Source: an uncultured Eubacteriales bacterium | GTDB taxonomy: Bacteria; Bacillota; Clostridia; Oscillospirales; Acutalibacteraceae | Length of the DNA stretch: 64,000 nt | Assembly: GCA_934463265.1 (NCBI GenBank) | Contig: CAKSIU010000001.1 | Location: forward strand, 62,001-126,000 | Direction of reading: 5' to 3' | Part shown: positions 32,151 through 40,309 of the stretch, one piece after another | Position numbering within the stretch: the stretch's first letter is position 1 | Layout of the letters: every line of letters starts with the position of its first letter | Notes under the pieces: model-generated | Seen by the model: only the letters and a program-made list of their open reading frames with translations | Told to the model about the DNA's origin: nothing | The model's database searches: none | Program-made: the position numbers and the translations under genes

Positions 32151-34130
32151 TTGAAATGGAAAGGATATTCGCGGTATATTTTTTGTTTGGCGCTGGTTGC
32201 TGCGGTGTTTTCGGCGTATATTGCGCGGCTTGTGGATTGGCAAATCGTCAACGGCGAGGAGTATCGTGAACGCGCGAACAGGAGCAGCATTTACAGAAAC
32301 AAAACCGATGCGTTGCGTGGCGAAATTTTTGATGTGAATGGAATTGGCTTTGCGGAAAATATTACCGGATACAAAATTATGTTCGATAGGTTCGCGTTGG
32401 CCGCCGATAAAGAAAATCAGACGATTTTGGAATTGATTTCCTTGATGAATTTGAAAAATGAGCCGTTTGTCGATGAACTTCCGATAAATTTGACTTCAAA
32501 TAATCAGTTTGAGTTCGTTGAGGGCAAGGAAAAAGAAATAAAGGAGCTTAAGGGCAAAAACAGGCTGAATTTGAATACTTATTCTACGGCGAATGAGTGC
32601 ATGGAAAAGTTGGCGCAGAAGTATGACTGTGAGAATTTTGACACGAAAACAAAGCGCGATATCGTCAGTGTAAAGTACAATATGGAAGTTAATGGATATT
32701 ACGATTCGATGGCGAGTTCCTATACATTTGCAGACGACATCAGTCCGGAGCTTTTAGCGATTATTTCGGAGCGGTTTCAGGATAATCCCGGCGTGAGAAT
32801 AGGGCTTTCGGCCAAAAGACAGCCGGTAAATTCGGACTTGGCGCCACATATTATAGGTTCTGCTGGAAAAATCTCGGAGGAGCAGTATGAACGGCTGAAA
32901 GAAAAAGGTTATTCGAGAGAGGATATTGTTGGAAAAAGCGGAATAGAGGCCGCTATGGAGGACTATTTGAGGGGATTTGCTGGCGAAAAAAAAGTCGAAG
33001 TGGCTAGAGATGGTTCAGTTTTGCACACTCCAAACGCCAAAGAGGCAAAACCTGGAAATACAGTTTTCTTGACAATAGATTCAAGGCTCCAAAAAGTTGC
33101 TAACGAGTCGCTCGCAAAGGCAATCCAATCCTCCGGACAGCACGATTGTGTCGCGGGTGGAGTCGTTGCACTGAGCGTGAAAGATTTTTCAGTTTTGGCT
33201 GCAGCAACTTATCCGAGCTACGATTTGGCAAAGCTGACCGAACCCGGATATTATTCTCAGCTGACCAACGACAAGGCAAATCCGCTGTTTAATCGGGCGT
33301 TTCAGGGAGCTTTCGCGCCGGGTTCGATTTTTAAACCGCTGGTGGCCTGCGGAGCCCTAGAAGAAGGCGTTTTGACGACGGAAGATAAGGTTAAATGCGT
33401 TGGAATTTATCATTATCCCGGACACAATTTCACAACAAAATGCCTTGGCGTTCACGGAAATGCCGATTTAAATTATGCGATGGCGAAATCTTGCAACGTG
33501 TATTTTTCTGAGGTTGGCCGACGTTTGGGCATTGAAAATATGAATCTCTATGCCAAAAGGTTTGGCTTGGGCGTGAAAACCGGCATAGAACTGACAGAAA
33601 CTGCAGGAATTTTGGCGGGACCTGAATATAGTCGGTCTATCGGGTCGAGATGGAGCGATTTGGTAACGATTAAAGCTGCAATTGGACAATCCGACAACCA
33701 GTTTTCGCCGCTACAACTGGCAACTTACGTTGCGACTATCGCGAATGGCGGAAATCGTTATCGCTCACATTTGATCAGAAAAATTACCGATTATCGACGT
33801 GAAAATATTGTTATGGAAAATAATCCAGACTCACCGGAACTTGTCGAAACAGCAGGCGTTTCTGAGGAGCACTTGAATATGGTAAAAACTGCAATGCGTC
33901 AGGTTGTTCTCTCGGGTACGGCGACGAATTTTAGTGGATATATGGTACCGGTTGCCGCAAAAACCGGTACGGCGCAGAACAGTGGCTCTGACCACACTAC
34001 GTTTATTTGCTTTGCTCCATACGAAAATCCCGAAATCGCAATCGGTGTGGTTGTGGAACACGGCGTAAAAGGTATGGTTTCAAAAATTGTGGCAAAAGAT
34101 ATTATGGATGCGTATTTTTCTAATAAATAA
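32151..34130 (+). CDS. Class B penicillin-binding protein (elongasome PBP2 type)
   Basis: About 660 residues. It has an N-terminal membrane anchor (about 8-28), then a dimerisation domain with LRGEIFDVNG. The transpeptidase domain has its catalytic SxxK in APGSIFKPLVA (Ser near 391), SxN in AKSCNVYF near 445 and KTG in AAKTGTAQN near 603. It cross-links peptidoglycan; the position after mreBCD points to lateral wall growth. TTG 32151 is the likely start after AAAGGGGTG, which puts it clear of the mreD end. Whether it is the mrdA or a spoVD-like paralogue cannot be told from context alone. Confidence 0.92.
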   Translation: MKWKGYSRYIFCLALVAAVFSAYIARLVDWQIVNGEEYRERANRSSIYRNKTDALRGEIFDVNGIGFAENITGYKIMFDRFALAADKENQTILELISLMNLKNEPFVDELPINLTSNNQFEFVEGKEKEIKELKGKNRLNLNTYSTANECMEKLAQKYDCENFDTKTKRDIVSVKYNMEVNGYYDSMASSYTFADDISPELLAIISERFQDNPGVRIGLSAKRQPVNSDLAPHIIGSAGKISEEQYERLKEKGYSREDIVGKSGIEAAMEDYLRGFAGEKKVEVARDGSVLHTPNAKEAKPGNTVFLTIDSRLQKVANESLAKAIQSSGQHDCVAGGVVALSVKDFSVLAAATYPSYDLAKLTEPGYYSQLTNDKANPLFNRAFQGAFAPGSIFKPLVACGALEEGVLTTEDKVKCVGIYHYPGHNFTTKCLGVHGNADLNYAMAKSCNVYFSEVGRRLGIENMNLYAKRFGLGVKTGIELTETAGILAGPEYSRSIGSRWSDLVTIKAAIGQSDNQFSPLQLATYVATIANGGNRYRSHLIRKITDYRRENIVMENNPDSPELVETAGVSEEHLNMVKTAMRQVVLSGTATNFSGYMVPVAAKTGTAQNSGSDHTTFICFAPYENPEIAIGVVVEHGVKGMVSKIVAKDIMDAYFSNK

Positions 34131-34361
34131 TTTTTTTCGCAGGTTTTATCAAAAAATAGTTGATTTTTTGGTCTTGTAAATTGTATAATTATCTTGTTCG
34201 TTGTAAATTTTTGCATTTTATAAAAAAAATATTGAATTTATTTTCCTTATGTGATATCATGTATTGAGAAAAATTTTTATCCACCAGATATTGTGGGTTT
34301 TAAAAATATATTGAATTGCGCGTACTTTTGGTGTATGCTTATTATTAGGAGTGACTTTCTT

Positions 34362-34766
34362 ATGAATATTGCGCTTATTGCTCATGATGCTAAAAAAGAA
34401 TTAATGGTACAGTTTTGCATTGCTTATTCCGGAATTTTTAATAAACACAATTTGTGTGCCACCGGCATTACCGGCAAAATGATTGCTGAGTCAACCGGTC
34501 TTAAAGTTCAAAGATTTTTGAGCGGCTCGCAGGGCGGAATGCAGCAAATTGCAGCCAGAATAGCTTGTAATGAAATCGATATGTTATTATTTTTTAGAGA
34601 TCCGATGGGAAAAAGCATGATGGACGCTAATGATGTCAGTCTGCTGAGGCTCTGCGATATGCATGGAATTCCTGTGGCTACCAATATCGCAACGGCAGAA
34701 GTTTTGATTCACGGACTCGACAGAGGCGACCTGGAGTGGAGAAACGTGGTTAGCCCGCATAGCTAA
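34362..34766 (+). CDS. mgsA: Methylglyoxal synthase
   Basis: 134 residues. IALIAHDAKKELM, ATGITGKMI, LSGSQGGMQQIAARIACNEID and FFRDPMG are the family blocks; the aspartate in FRDP is probably the catalytic one. It converts dihydroxyacetone phosphate to methylglyoxal and phosphate, a bypass used when sugar phosphates build up. ATG 34362 follows TAGGAGTGA; an upstream in-frame extension to 34251 has no homology to the family. It stands alone between the mre operon and hisS with its own terminator. Confidence 0.95.
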   Translation: MNIALIAHDAKKELMVQFCIAYSGIFNKHNLCATGITGKMIAESTGLKVQRFLSGSQGGMQQIAARIACNEIDMLLFFRDPMGKSMMDANDVSLLRLCDMHGIPVATNIATAEVLIHGLDRGDLEWRNVVSPHS

Positions 34767-34788
34767 TTGGATTTTTATACATACCTTT

Positions 34789-34812
34789 AACCGACAAGCT
34801 TTTTTGTCGGTT
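34789..34812 (+). terminator. mgsA terminator
   Basis: AACCGACAA (34789-34797) pairs with TTGTCGGTT (34804-34812), then ATTTTTTA. It lies between mgsA and hisS. Confidence 0.8.
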
Positions 34813-34848
34813 ATTTTTTAATTTTGCTTGTTTTTGGGAGGTTTTTGC

Positions 34849-36156
34849 ATGAATTTGTTGACAAAAGCAGTTCGCGGAACGCAGGATATTTTGCCGGCGG
34901 ACAGCTATAAAATGCGGTTTGTTCAGGATATTATGCTGAATGAGGCCAAATTGTATGGCTTTAAAGAAATCAGAACGCCGGTTTTTGAGCACACTGAGCT
35001 TTTTGACAGGGGTGTTGGCGACGATACGGATATTGTTCAAAAGGAAATGTACACTTTTAATGACAAGGGCGGGCGTTCGCTGACGTTAAAGCCGGAAGGA
35101 ACGGTTTCTGCGGTTAGAGCGATGCTTGAACACGGACTTTTTAACGACGCGCTTCCGTTGAAAATGACTTATATTACGCCGTGTTATCGGTACGAAAAGC
35201 CACAATCGGGGCGGTACCGAGAGTTTTATCAGTTTGGCGTGGAAATGTTTGGCGCGCCTTCTCCTGCGGCAGACACGGAAATTATTTGTTTGGCGACCAC
35301 TTTATTTGAGCGGCTCGGAATTTCGAATTTGTCTTTGGAAATTAACTCGATTGGCTGTCCGAAGTGCAGAAAAAATTATCAAACAGCGCTGAAAAATTAT
35401 TTTTCTGCGTACAAAAATGATTTGTGTGCGACTTGCGTTGAGCGTTTAGAAAGAAATCCGATGAGAATCGTCGATTGCAAAAATTCGGATTGTCAAAAAA
35501 TTTCTCAAAATGCGCCGAATATTATCGACTTTTTGTGCGAAGATTGTCAAAAACACTTTGATGACGTGAAAAATTATCTGAATAATTCTAATATAGAATA
35601 TAAAATTAACCCGAAAATCGTTCGTGGACTTGATTATTATACGAAAACTGTCTTTGAATTTTTTGCGGAAAATGACGCGCAAAGAGGTTTAGTTTGCGGT
35701 GGCGGTGGACGTTATGATGGTCTGGTTGAGGAAATTGGTGGAATTTCGATGCCGGCGGTTGGCTTTGGAATAGGCTTGGAGCGACTGTTGCTTCTGATGG
35801 AGTCGCAGAAAATTGAAATTCCACGGCCGAAACAATGTGATATTTTTATTGCGGCCGCTGATGATAGGGCGTATTTTAAGGCGCTTTGTTTGGCAAAAAT
35901 TTTGCGTGAGGCCTCATTTTATGCGGAGTTTGACGTTGTTGGAAGAGGTTTAAAAGCTCAACTTAAGTATGCAGATAAAATTGGTGCGAGATTTTGCTTG
36001 GTTTTGGGCGAAAATGAGCTTAATTTTGGCAAGGCGGAAGTCAAAAATATGGCTACTGGTGAGAAATTTTGCGTCGGACTAGATGAAAATTTTTTGCACG
36101 ATTTTGTTGCCGCAGAGGCTAGTTGCGAATTGAAAAGTTTGAATTTGTCTGACTGA
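34849..36156 (+). CDS. hisS: Histidyl-tRNA synthetase
   Basis: 435 residues, class II. AVRGTQDILP opens the protein, motif 2 is TYITPCYRYEKPQSGRYREF, the histidine-specific motif is RGLDYYTKTVFEF near 265, and motif 3 is GFGIGLERLLLL. The C-terminal anticodon-binding domain follows. ATG 34849 follows TGGGAGG. The gene is followed by a three-armed element and then aspS, a common gene pair in Firmicutes. Confidence 0.97.
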   Translation: MNLLTKAVRGTQDILPADSYKMRFVQDIMLNEAKLYGFKEIRTPVFEHTELFDRGVGDDTDIVQKEMYTFNDKGGRSLTLKPEGTVSAVRAMLEHGLFNDALPLKMTYITPCYRYEKPQSGRYREFYQFGVEMFGAPSPAADTEIICLATTLFERLGISNLSLEINSIGCPKCRKNYQTALKNYFSAYKNDLCATCVERLERNPMRIVDCKNSDCQKISQNAPNIIDFLCEDCQKHFDDVKNYLNNSNIEYKINPKIVRGLDYYTKTVFEFFAENDAQRGLVCGGGGRYDGLVEEIGGISMPAVGFGIGLERLLLLMESQKIEIPRPKQCDIFIAAADDRAYFKALCLAKILREASFYAEFDVVGRGLKAQLKYADKIGARFCLVLGENELNFGKAEVKNMATGEKFCVGLDENFLHDFVAAEASCELKSLNLSD

Positions 36157-36171
36157 CTTCGATTAAGCTGG

Positions 36172-36278
36172 CAGCAAGGGCGGGACCTAAACTTTATATA
36201 TATATAAAGTTTTAGACGCACCTTGATGATGCGTCTGCAACCGGAGGTTGCGGGCCCCGCCCCAGCAGCGACTTGCTG
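36172..36278. repeat. Three-armed structured element between hisS and aspS
   Basis: The inner closing stem GGGCGGG (36178-36184) pairs with CCCGCCC (36256-36262), and CAGCAA (36172-36177) can continue with TTGCTG (36273-36278) across a bulge. Three arms follow in order: AAACTTTATATA (36189-36200) with 36201-36212; AGACGCA (36214-36220) with 36230-36236; GCAACC (36237-36242) with 36246-36251 (loop GGA). There is no T-tract. It begins about 16 bases after the hisS stop. Confidence 0.8.
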
Positions 36279-36355
36279 AGTGGAGAGAAAAAACTTTACT
36301 TATGAAGCTTGCTGCGGTATCATTGATATTATAATTTGAAATAGGGGGTTTAAAA

Positions 36356-38143
36356 ATGATTGAAAACATGGATGAACTGCAAAGAACGAACTATTGCGGA
36401 GATTTTACGATAAATGATGTGGGGAAAGAAGTCGTGGTTTGCGGATGGGTACAACGTCAGCGCGATTTGGGGCATCTTATTTTTGTGGATTTACGTGACA
36501 GGACAGGAATTGTTCAGCTAGCATTTAGTGACGAAACTGATAAAGAAATTTTCAAAAAAGCGTTTTCGGTGCGAGCAGAGTTTGTTTTGGCGGCAAAAGG
36601 CGTGGTAAGAGAGCGTTCTTCTAAAAATTTGCAAATAAAAACCGGTGAAATCGAGATTGACGTGACGGATTTACAAGTGCTGTCTGTTGCGGAAACGCCA
36701 CCTTTTGAAATTTTGGAGGACTCTAACGCGAATGAAGAACTTCGACTAAAATATCGGTATCTTGATTTGCGACGACCGGACGTTCAAGACAAAATTATAG
36801 CGCGACACAAAATTGTGAAAATTGCGCGTGATTATTTTGATAAAAATGGATTTATTGAAATAGAAACGCCTATGCTGATTAAGTCTACGCCGGAGGGTGC
36901 AAGAGATTATTTGGTGCCGTCGCGAGTTTTTCCTGGCAACTTTTTCGCACTGCCGCAATCGCCGCAATTATACAAGCAATTACTGATGTTATCTGGGTTC
37001 GATAGGTATTTTCAGGTGGCAAGATGTTTTCGCGATGAAGACTTGCGCGCCGACAGACAGCCGGAATTTACTCAAATAGACTTGGAAATGTCATTTGTGA
37101 ACAGCGACGATGTGATGGCGGTGACTGAAGGCTTTATTAAAAAAGTTTTTAAGGAAGTTTTGAACAAAGACGTGCTTCTTCCGTTGAAAAGACTGACCTA
37201 CAACGAGGCGATGACCAGATTTGGCTCCGATAAGCCAGATTTGCGTTTTGGTATGGAACTTGTTAATTTGACTGAGTTGTTGAAAAACTCTGAATTTAAG
37301 GTTTTTTCAAGTGCAATTGCTGCCGGTGGATCAGTTTGTGCGGTAAATGCCCGAAAAATTGCGTCAAATTTGCCGCGCAAGGAGATTGACAAGCTTACTG
37401 ATTGGATTAAAGTTTACGGTGCGAGAGGTCTTGCCTGGACGAAGATTAATCAGGATGCGACATCAAGTTCCTCTTATGAAAAGTTTTTGTCGGAGTCGGA
37501 GATTTTAGCCATAAGGAACGCTGTTAATGCGCAAAATGACGACGTAATTTTTATTGTGGCAAGCGATGACAGGCAGATTGCTCTTGAGAGTTTAGGAGCG
37601 CTTCGTTGCGAAATTGCAAGAAAATTCAATATAATTAATGATTCTGAGCCGAATTTGCTTTGGATTACGGATTTTCCACTGTTTGAGTTCGATAAAGAGG
37701 AAAATCGCTATGTAGCAAAACATCATCCATTTACCGCACCAAGAGATGAGGATATTTCAAAACTTAACTCGGAGCCTCAGAATGTTTATGCAAAAGCGTA
37801 TGATTTGGTGCTTAATGGCAACGAAGTTGGTGGAGGTTCGATTAGAATTAATAATCCGGAACTGCAGCGAAAAATGTTTAAAGCACTTGGCTTCTCGCAA
37901 GAAGATGCTTATGAAAGATTTGGTTTTTTAATCGATGCGTTTAAATATGGTGCTCCACCGCATGGCGGCTTGGCTTTTGGACTTGATAGGTTGGTTATGC
38001 TGATGCTAGATTGCAAAAGTATTCGTGATGTTATCGCATTTCCAAAGGTTGCTAGCTCTGCGGAGCTTATGTCAAATTCGCCTAATACGGTGGATGTAAA
38101 ACAACTTGAGGAATTGTCGATTAATTTAAATTTGAAAAAATAA
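36356..38143 (+). CDS. aspS: Aspartyl-tRNA synthetase (bacterial type)
   Basis: 595 residues. The N-terminal OB-fold anticodon domain (about 20-110) has VCGWVQRQRDLGHLIFVDLRD (part: RQRDLGHLIFVDLRDR). The class II core has QSPQLYKQLLM, motif 2 FRDEDLRADRQPEF and motif 3 AFGLDRLVMLM. A bacterial GAD insert lies at about 290-410. It charges tRNA-Asp and in many Clostridia also tRNA-Asn. The ATG follows AGGGGGTTT. No T-box was seen upstream. Confidence 0.97.
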   Translation: MIENMDELQRTNYCGDFTINDVGKEVVVCGWVQRQRDLGHLIFVDLRDRTGIVQLAFSDETDKEIFKKAFSVRAEFVLAAKGVVRERSSKNLQIKTGEIEIDVTDLQVLSVAETPPFEILEDSNANEELRLKYRYLDLRRPDVQDKIIARHKIVKIARDYFDKNGFIEIETPMLIKSTPEGARDYLVPSRVFPGNFFALPQSPQLYKQLLMLSGFDRYFQVARCFRDEDLRADRQPEFTQIDLEMSFVNSDDVMAVTEGFIKKVFKEVLNKDVLLPLKRLTYNEAMTRFGSDKPDLRFGMELVNLTELLKNSEFKVFSSAIAAGGSVCAVNARKIASNLPRKEIDKLTDWIKVYGARGLAWTKINQDATSSSSYEKFLSESEILAIRNAVNAQNDDVIFIVASDDRQIALESLGALRCEIARKFNIINDSEPNLLWITDFPLFEFDKEENRYVAKHHPFTAPRDEDISKLNSEPQNVYAKAYDLVLNGNEVGGGSIRINNPELQRKMFKALGFSQEDAYERFGFLIDAFKYGAPPHGGLAFGLDRLVMLMLDCKSIRDVIAFPKVASSAELMSNSPNTVDVKQLEELSINLNLKK

Positions 38144-38176
38144 TTAGTACAAAATCTTGTTAAAAGGACAGTTCTT

Positions 38177-38470
38177 ATGGCTTCAAGCAAAGATTATTTG
38201 AATTTTATTTTGGAACAGCTGAGTGGTTTGAGCGAAATTTCGTTCAGACCTATGATGGGCGAATTTATTATTTATTACCAGGGGAAAGTTGTCGGAGGGA
38301 TATATGACAACCGGCTGCTTGTAAAACCTTTTAGGTCAGCTAAAGCTCTTATGCCACAGGCTGTTTATGAAGTTCCGTACAGCGGTGCGAAAGAGATGAT
38401 TTTAGTTGATTCTGTGGACGATAAAAAGTTTTTAATGCGTTTGTTTGAAGCTATTTATTTAGATTTTTAA
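38177..38470 (+). CDS. TfoX N-terminal domain-like protein
   Basis: 97 residues. LSGLSEISFRPMMGEFIIYYQGKVVGGIYDNRLLVKPF matches the TfoX/Sxy N-terminal fold (key part: RPMMGEFIIYYQGKVVG). In proteobacteria TfoX controls competence, but stand-alone N-terminal domains are common in Firmicutes and their role is unclear. The ATG has AAAGGAC upstream. It follows aspS by 33 bases and may be co-transcribed. Confidence 0.75.
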   Translation: MASSKDYLNFILEQLSGLSEISFRPMMGEFIIYYQGKVVGGIYDNRLLVKPFRSAKALMPQAVYEVPYSGAKEMILVDSVDDKKFLMRLFEAIYLDF

Positions 38471-38763
38471 GCGTGAATAAATAAATTTAAAGTTTTACGA
38501 TGAAATCACTACAATAAAAACAAAAATCTTTCTTTTATTTATATAAAAAATCCTAATATCCTTCTTTCAATATATTTGGACAAACTAAATTTATTTAAAT
38601 CATATAAAGTCAGGGGTTTTGACGCGTAAAGTTGAAACCGGAAGGTATTGTTTTCGTATGCGATTCCCTTTTTTTGGTAGATCGATTATGGAGGTGATAG
38701 ACAGGCTTATTTTTATGGTTGTGTTTTTAGTTAGGGTTAATATTTTGAAAGGAGGGTATTTTT

Positions 38764-39054
38764 TTGAAAAGAATTTTTTGTATATTTTTAGCTTTATTTA
38801 TTACATATGGAGCGTGCGATAACAGTATATTGTGCTATGCCGGCAGCAAAAAGCATGGTGTGGGCTATACTGAAAGAGGAAAAATAAAGAAAGATAAAAA
38901 GAAACCAGAATATAGACAGAAAAAGGAAATAGATATGTTTGTTAAATATTTAGTTGCAAAAGAGGACAAACAAATAAGAACCAAGAGGAAATTTATTGAA
39001 GTGGGAAATAGAGCTGAAAAAATAAGTGTAGATGATTATTTAGAAAAAGAATAA
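38764..39054 (+). CDS. Small exported basic protein, unknown function
   Basis: 96 residues from TTG 38764, with a strong AAAGGAGGG before it. Residues 1-20 are a signal peptide (KRIFCIFLALFITYGAC) whose cysteine might be a lipoprotein site. The rest is short and highly charged, rich in lysine (GKIKKDKKKPEY and EDKQIRTKRKF). I do not recognise it. The 293 bases before it (38471-38763) are AT-rich with no clear promoter. An overlapping frame with a possible membrane segment (IDRLIFMVVFLVRV) covers 38659-38822 but has weaker start signals. Confidence 0.55.
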   Translation: MKRIFCIFLALFITYGACDNSILCYAGSKKHGVGYTERGKIKKDKKKPEYRQKKEIDMFVKYLVAKEDKQIRTKRKFIEVGNRAEKISVDDYLEKE

Positions 39055-39061
39055 TAAAAAA

Positions 39062-39127
39062 GTGAGCATGAAAGTGAACTGAACCCAAAAAGTGTCTAAC
39101 TTTTTGGGTTCAGTTCAAAGTGCCCAC
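39062..39127. terminator. Long palindrome acting as a bidirectional terminator; resembles an IS3-family end
   Basis: A perfect 19-bp stem (39075-39093 with 39099-39117, loop GTCTA) is nested in a weaker outer stem (39062-39068 with 39121-39127) and has A and T runs on both sides. It lies between convergent genes. The arm TGAACTGAACCCAAAAAGT followed by TAGACA on the other strand is like terminal repeats I recall from IS3-family elements, so it may be a solo remnant or a short non-autonomous copy. Confidence 0.7.
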
Positions 39128-39165
39128 CCTTTTTTTATTTTATTTTGTGTGAGTGTTGATTTTTA

Positions 39166-39450
39166 TTAATCATAAAAAAATTCATTTATGCAGTCGTCAC
39201 ATTTTAATATATCAAGGTTGCCAAGACTATGCTCTTTTGCAAATTCTATAGCTCTATCTAAATCATTAGCTTCACCCACTCTTTTGTTGGCGTTGTCATA
39301 TATACCAAGCGTTACTCGTGCCATAAGAGAAGCATCATTTTCATCGTCAGAATAGTCAGTTTCGTCTAAAATATACCACTTTTCGCCGCCGGAAACATTA
39401 GAAACCTCAGATTTGCTTAATTTCTTTAAATTATCTTTCTTACATGACAT
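39166..39450 (-). CDS. Small protein with a double-glycine leader (GG-leader protein 2)
   Basis: 94 residues. The leader KKLSKSEVSNVSGGEKW gives a GG cleavage pattern after residue 22. The mature part is very acidic (ETDYSDDENDASL), then GIYDNANKRVGEANDLDRAI and EFAKEHS, which can be aligned with the second half of GG-leader protein 1. It ends with CDDC. The ATG follows AAGGTGA. Function unknown; an exported peptide or precursor is an inference from the leader. It has its own promoter and a palindrome in front. Confidence 0.7.
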   Translation of the reverse strand: MSCKKDNLKKLSKSEVSNVSGGEKWYILDETDYSDDENDASLMARVTLGIYDNANKRVGEANDLDRAIEFAKEHSLGNLDILKCDDCINEFFYD

Positions 39451-39485
39451 AAAAAATCACCTTATTTCTTATTGTTTAAATATTT

Positions 39486-39534
39486 AAGCTGCGCAGCTTA
39501 TTGTGATTATAACATAAATTTATTTAGTTATCAA
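39486..39534 (-). promoter_or_regulatory. Promoter and palindrome in front of GG-leader gene 2
   Basis: On the minus strand TTGATA (39529-39534), a 17-base spacer and TATAAT (39506-39511) form a good promoter. Six bases later comes the perfect 14-bp palindrome AAGCTGCGCAGCTT (39486-39499). This copies the arrangement at 28952-28996. Confidence 0.7.
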
Positions 39535-39617
39535 TATGTTTTTGTTTTTTTTTTACTAGGACATTTTAAGTTAACAAGAATAAATTTTATGCTGTTGTAA
39601 AAAAATTTGCAAAAGAC

Positions 39618-39646
39618 TTGATTTATCTTGGCTTATATGGTATTAT
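39618..39646 (+). promoter_or_regulatory. Promoter of the ribosomal protein superoperon
   Basis: TTGATT (39618-39623), a 17-base spacer and TATTAT (39641-39646) lie about 270 bases before rpsJ. No other equally good promoter is seen before rpsJ. Confidence 0.6.
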
Positions 39647-39652
39647 ACTCTA

Positions 39653-39918
39653 GTGTGACTGCACACTGATATGCGTTGAAACGGGAGGTTGCGGCTTTTT
39701 TGCCGGTTTTTCCGTGGAGTATGTCCGATTTTAAACCGGGCGATTTTAAAATTAGTGCGATTCTTTGTTTTGAGAATTGTTATGCTCTTTTTATCCAGAC
39801 CCGGAGCTTTTGCGACCGCATTAGCAACCGGTTTTTGTTTAGTTTATTGCGAAACACCCGGACGAGTGTTTGGATTTTTGGAGTGCGCCCGCCAACTATT
39901 TATAAGGAGGCGATTACT
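39653..39918 (+). other. Long 5' leader of the S10 operon
   Basis: About 265 bases separate the predicted start site from rpsJ. The sequence has several short inverted repeats (for example AAACACCCGGACGAGTGTTT near 39850) and is open in frame with rpsJ from 39676 on, although the translation there looks like no known protein. It is a candidate for autogenous control by a ribosomal protein. I could not match it to a known leader motif. Confidence 0.4.
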
Positions 39919-40230
39919 ATGGCAGTCAAAGAAAAGATTAGAATAAGACTTAAAGGGTATGACCATCAGTTGGTTGACCAGTCCGCTGAACGTATCGTTC
40001 AAACGGCCAACAGAACAGGTGCCAAAGTTTCGGGACCAGTTCCTCTTCCTACTGAAAAACAAGTTATCACTATTCTTAGAGCTGTTCACAAGTATAAGGA
40101 TAGCCGTGAGCAATTTGAAATGCGTACTCACAAAAGACTTATCGATATCTTAAGACCTTCAAATAAGACCGTTGAGGCTCTTATGGGTCTGGAACTCCCT
40201 GCTGGCGTTGACATCGAAATTAAACTTTAA
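39919..40230 (+). CDS. rpsJ: 30S ribosomal protein S10
   Basis: 103 residues from ATG 39919 (AAGGAGG upstream). KIRIRLKGYDHQLVDQSAERIV and the loop GPVPLPTEKQVITIL are characteristic (each quoted in part: RIRLKGYDHQLVD, GPVPLPTEK). S10 sits in the 30S head and with NusB joins antitermination complexes. It is the first gene of the S10-spc-alpha block. Confidence 0.98.
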   Translation: MAVKEKIRIRLKGYDHQLVDQSAERIVQTANRTGAKVSGPVPLPTEKQVITILRAVHKYKDSREQFEMRTHKRLIDILRPSNKTVEALMGLELPAGVDIEIKL

Positions 40231-40309
40231 TTTCTTTCGTTAACCTACCACAGTCGGGGTCATGTTGAAAAATTTTTCAACCAATAACCTATCTAGGAGG
40301 ATGTTTTTT

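Noticed and set aside
26097..36355. T-box leaders in front of the aminoacyl-tRNA synthetase genes glyS, hisS and aspS
   Set aside because: No antiterminator motif of the AGGGTGGNACCGCG kind and no leader/terminator arrangement of the usual length is visible; the structures near hisS/aspS are the three-armed element and a simple terminator.
38619..38822. Overlapping small membrane protein frame before the exported basic protein
   Set aside because: Start signals are weak and the frame runs through the strong ribosome binding site and signal peptide of the gene at 38764.
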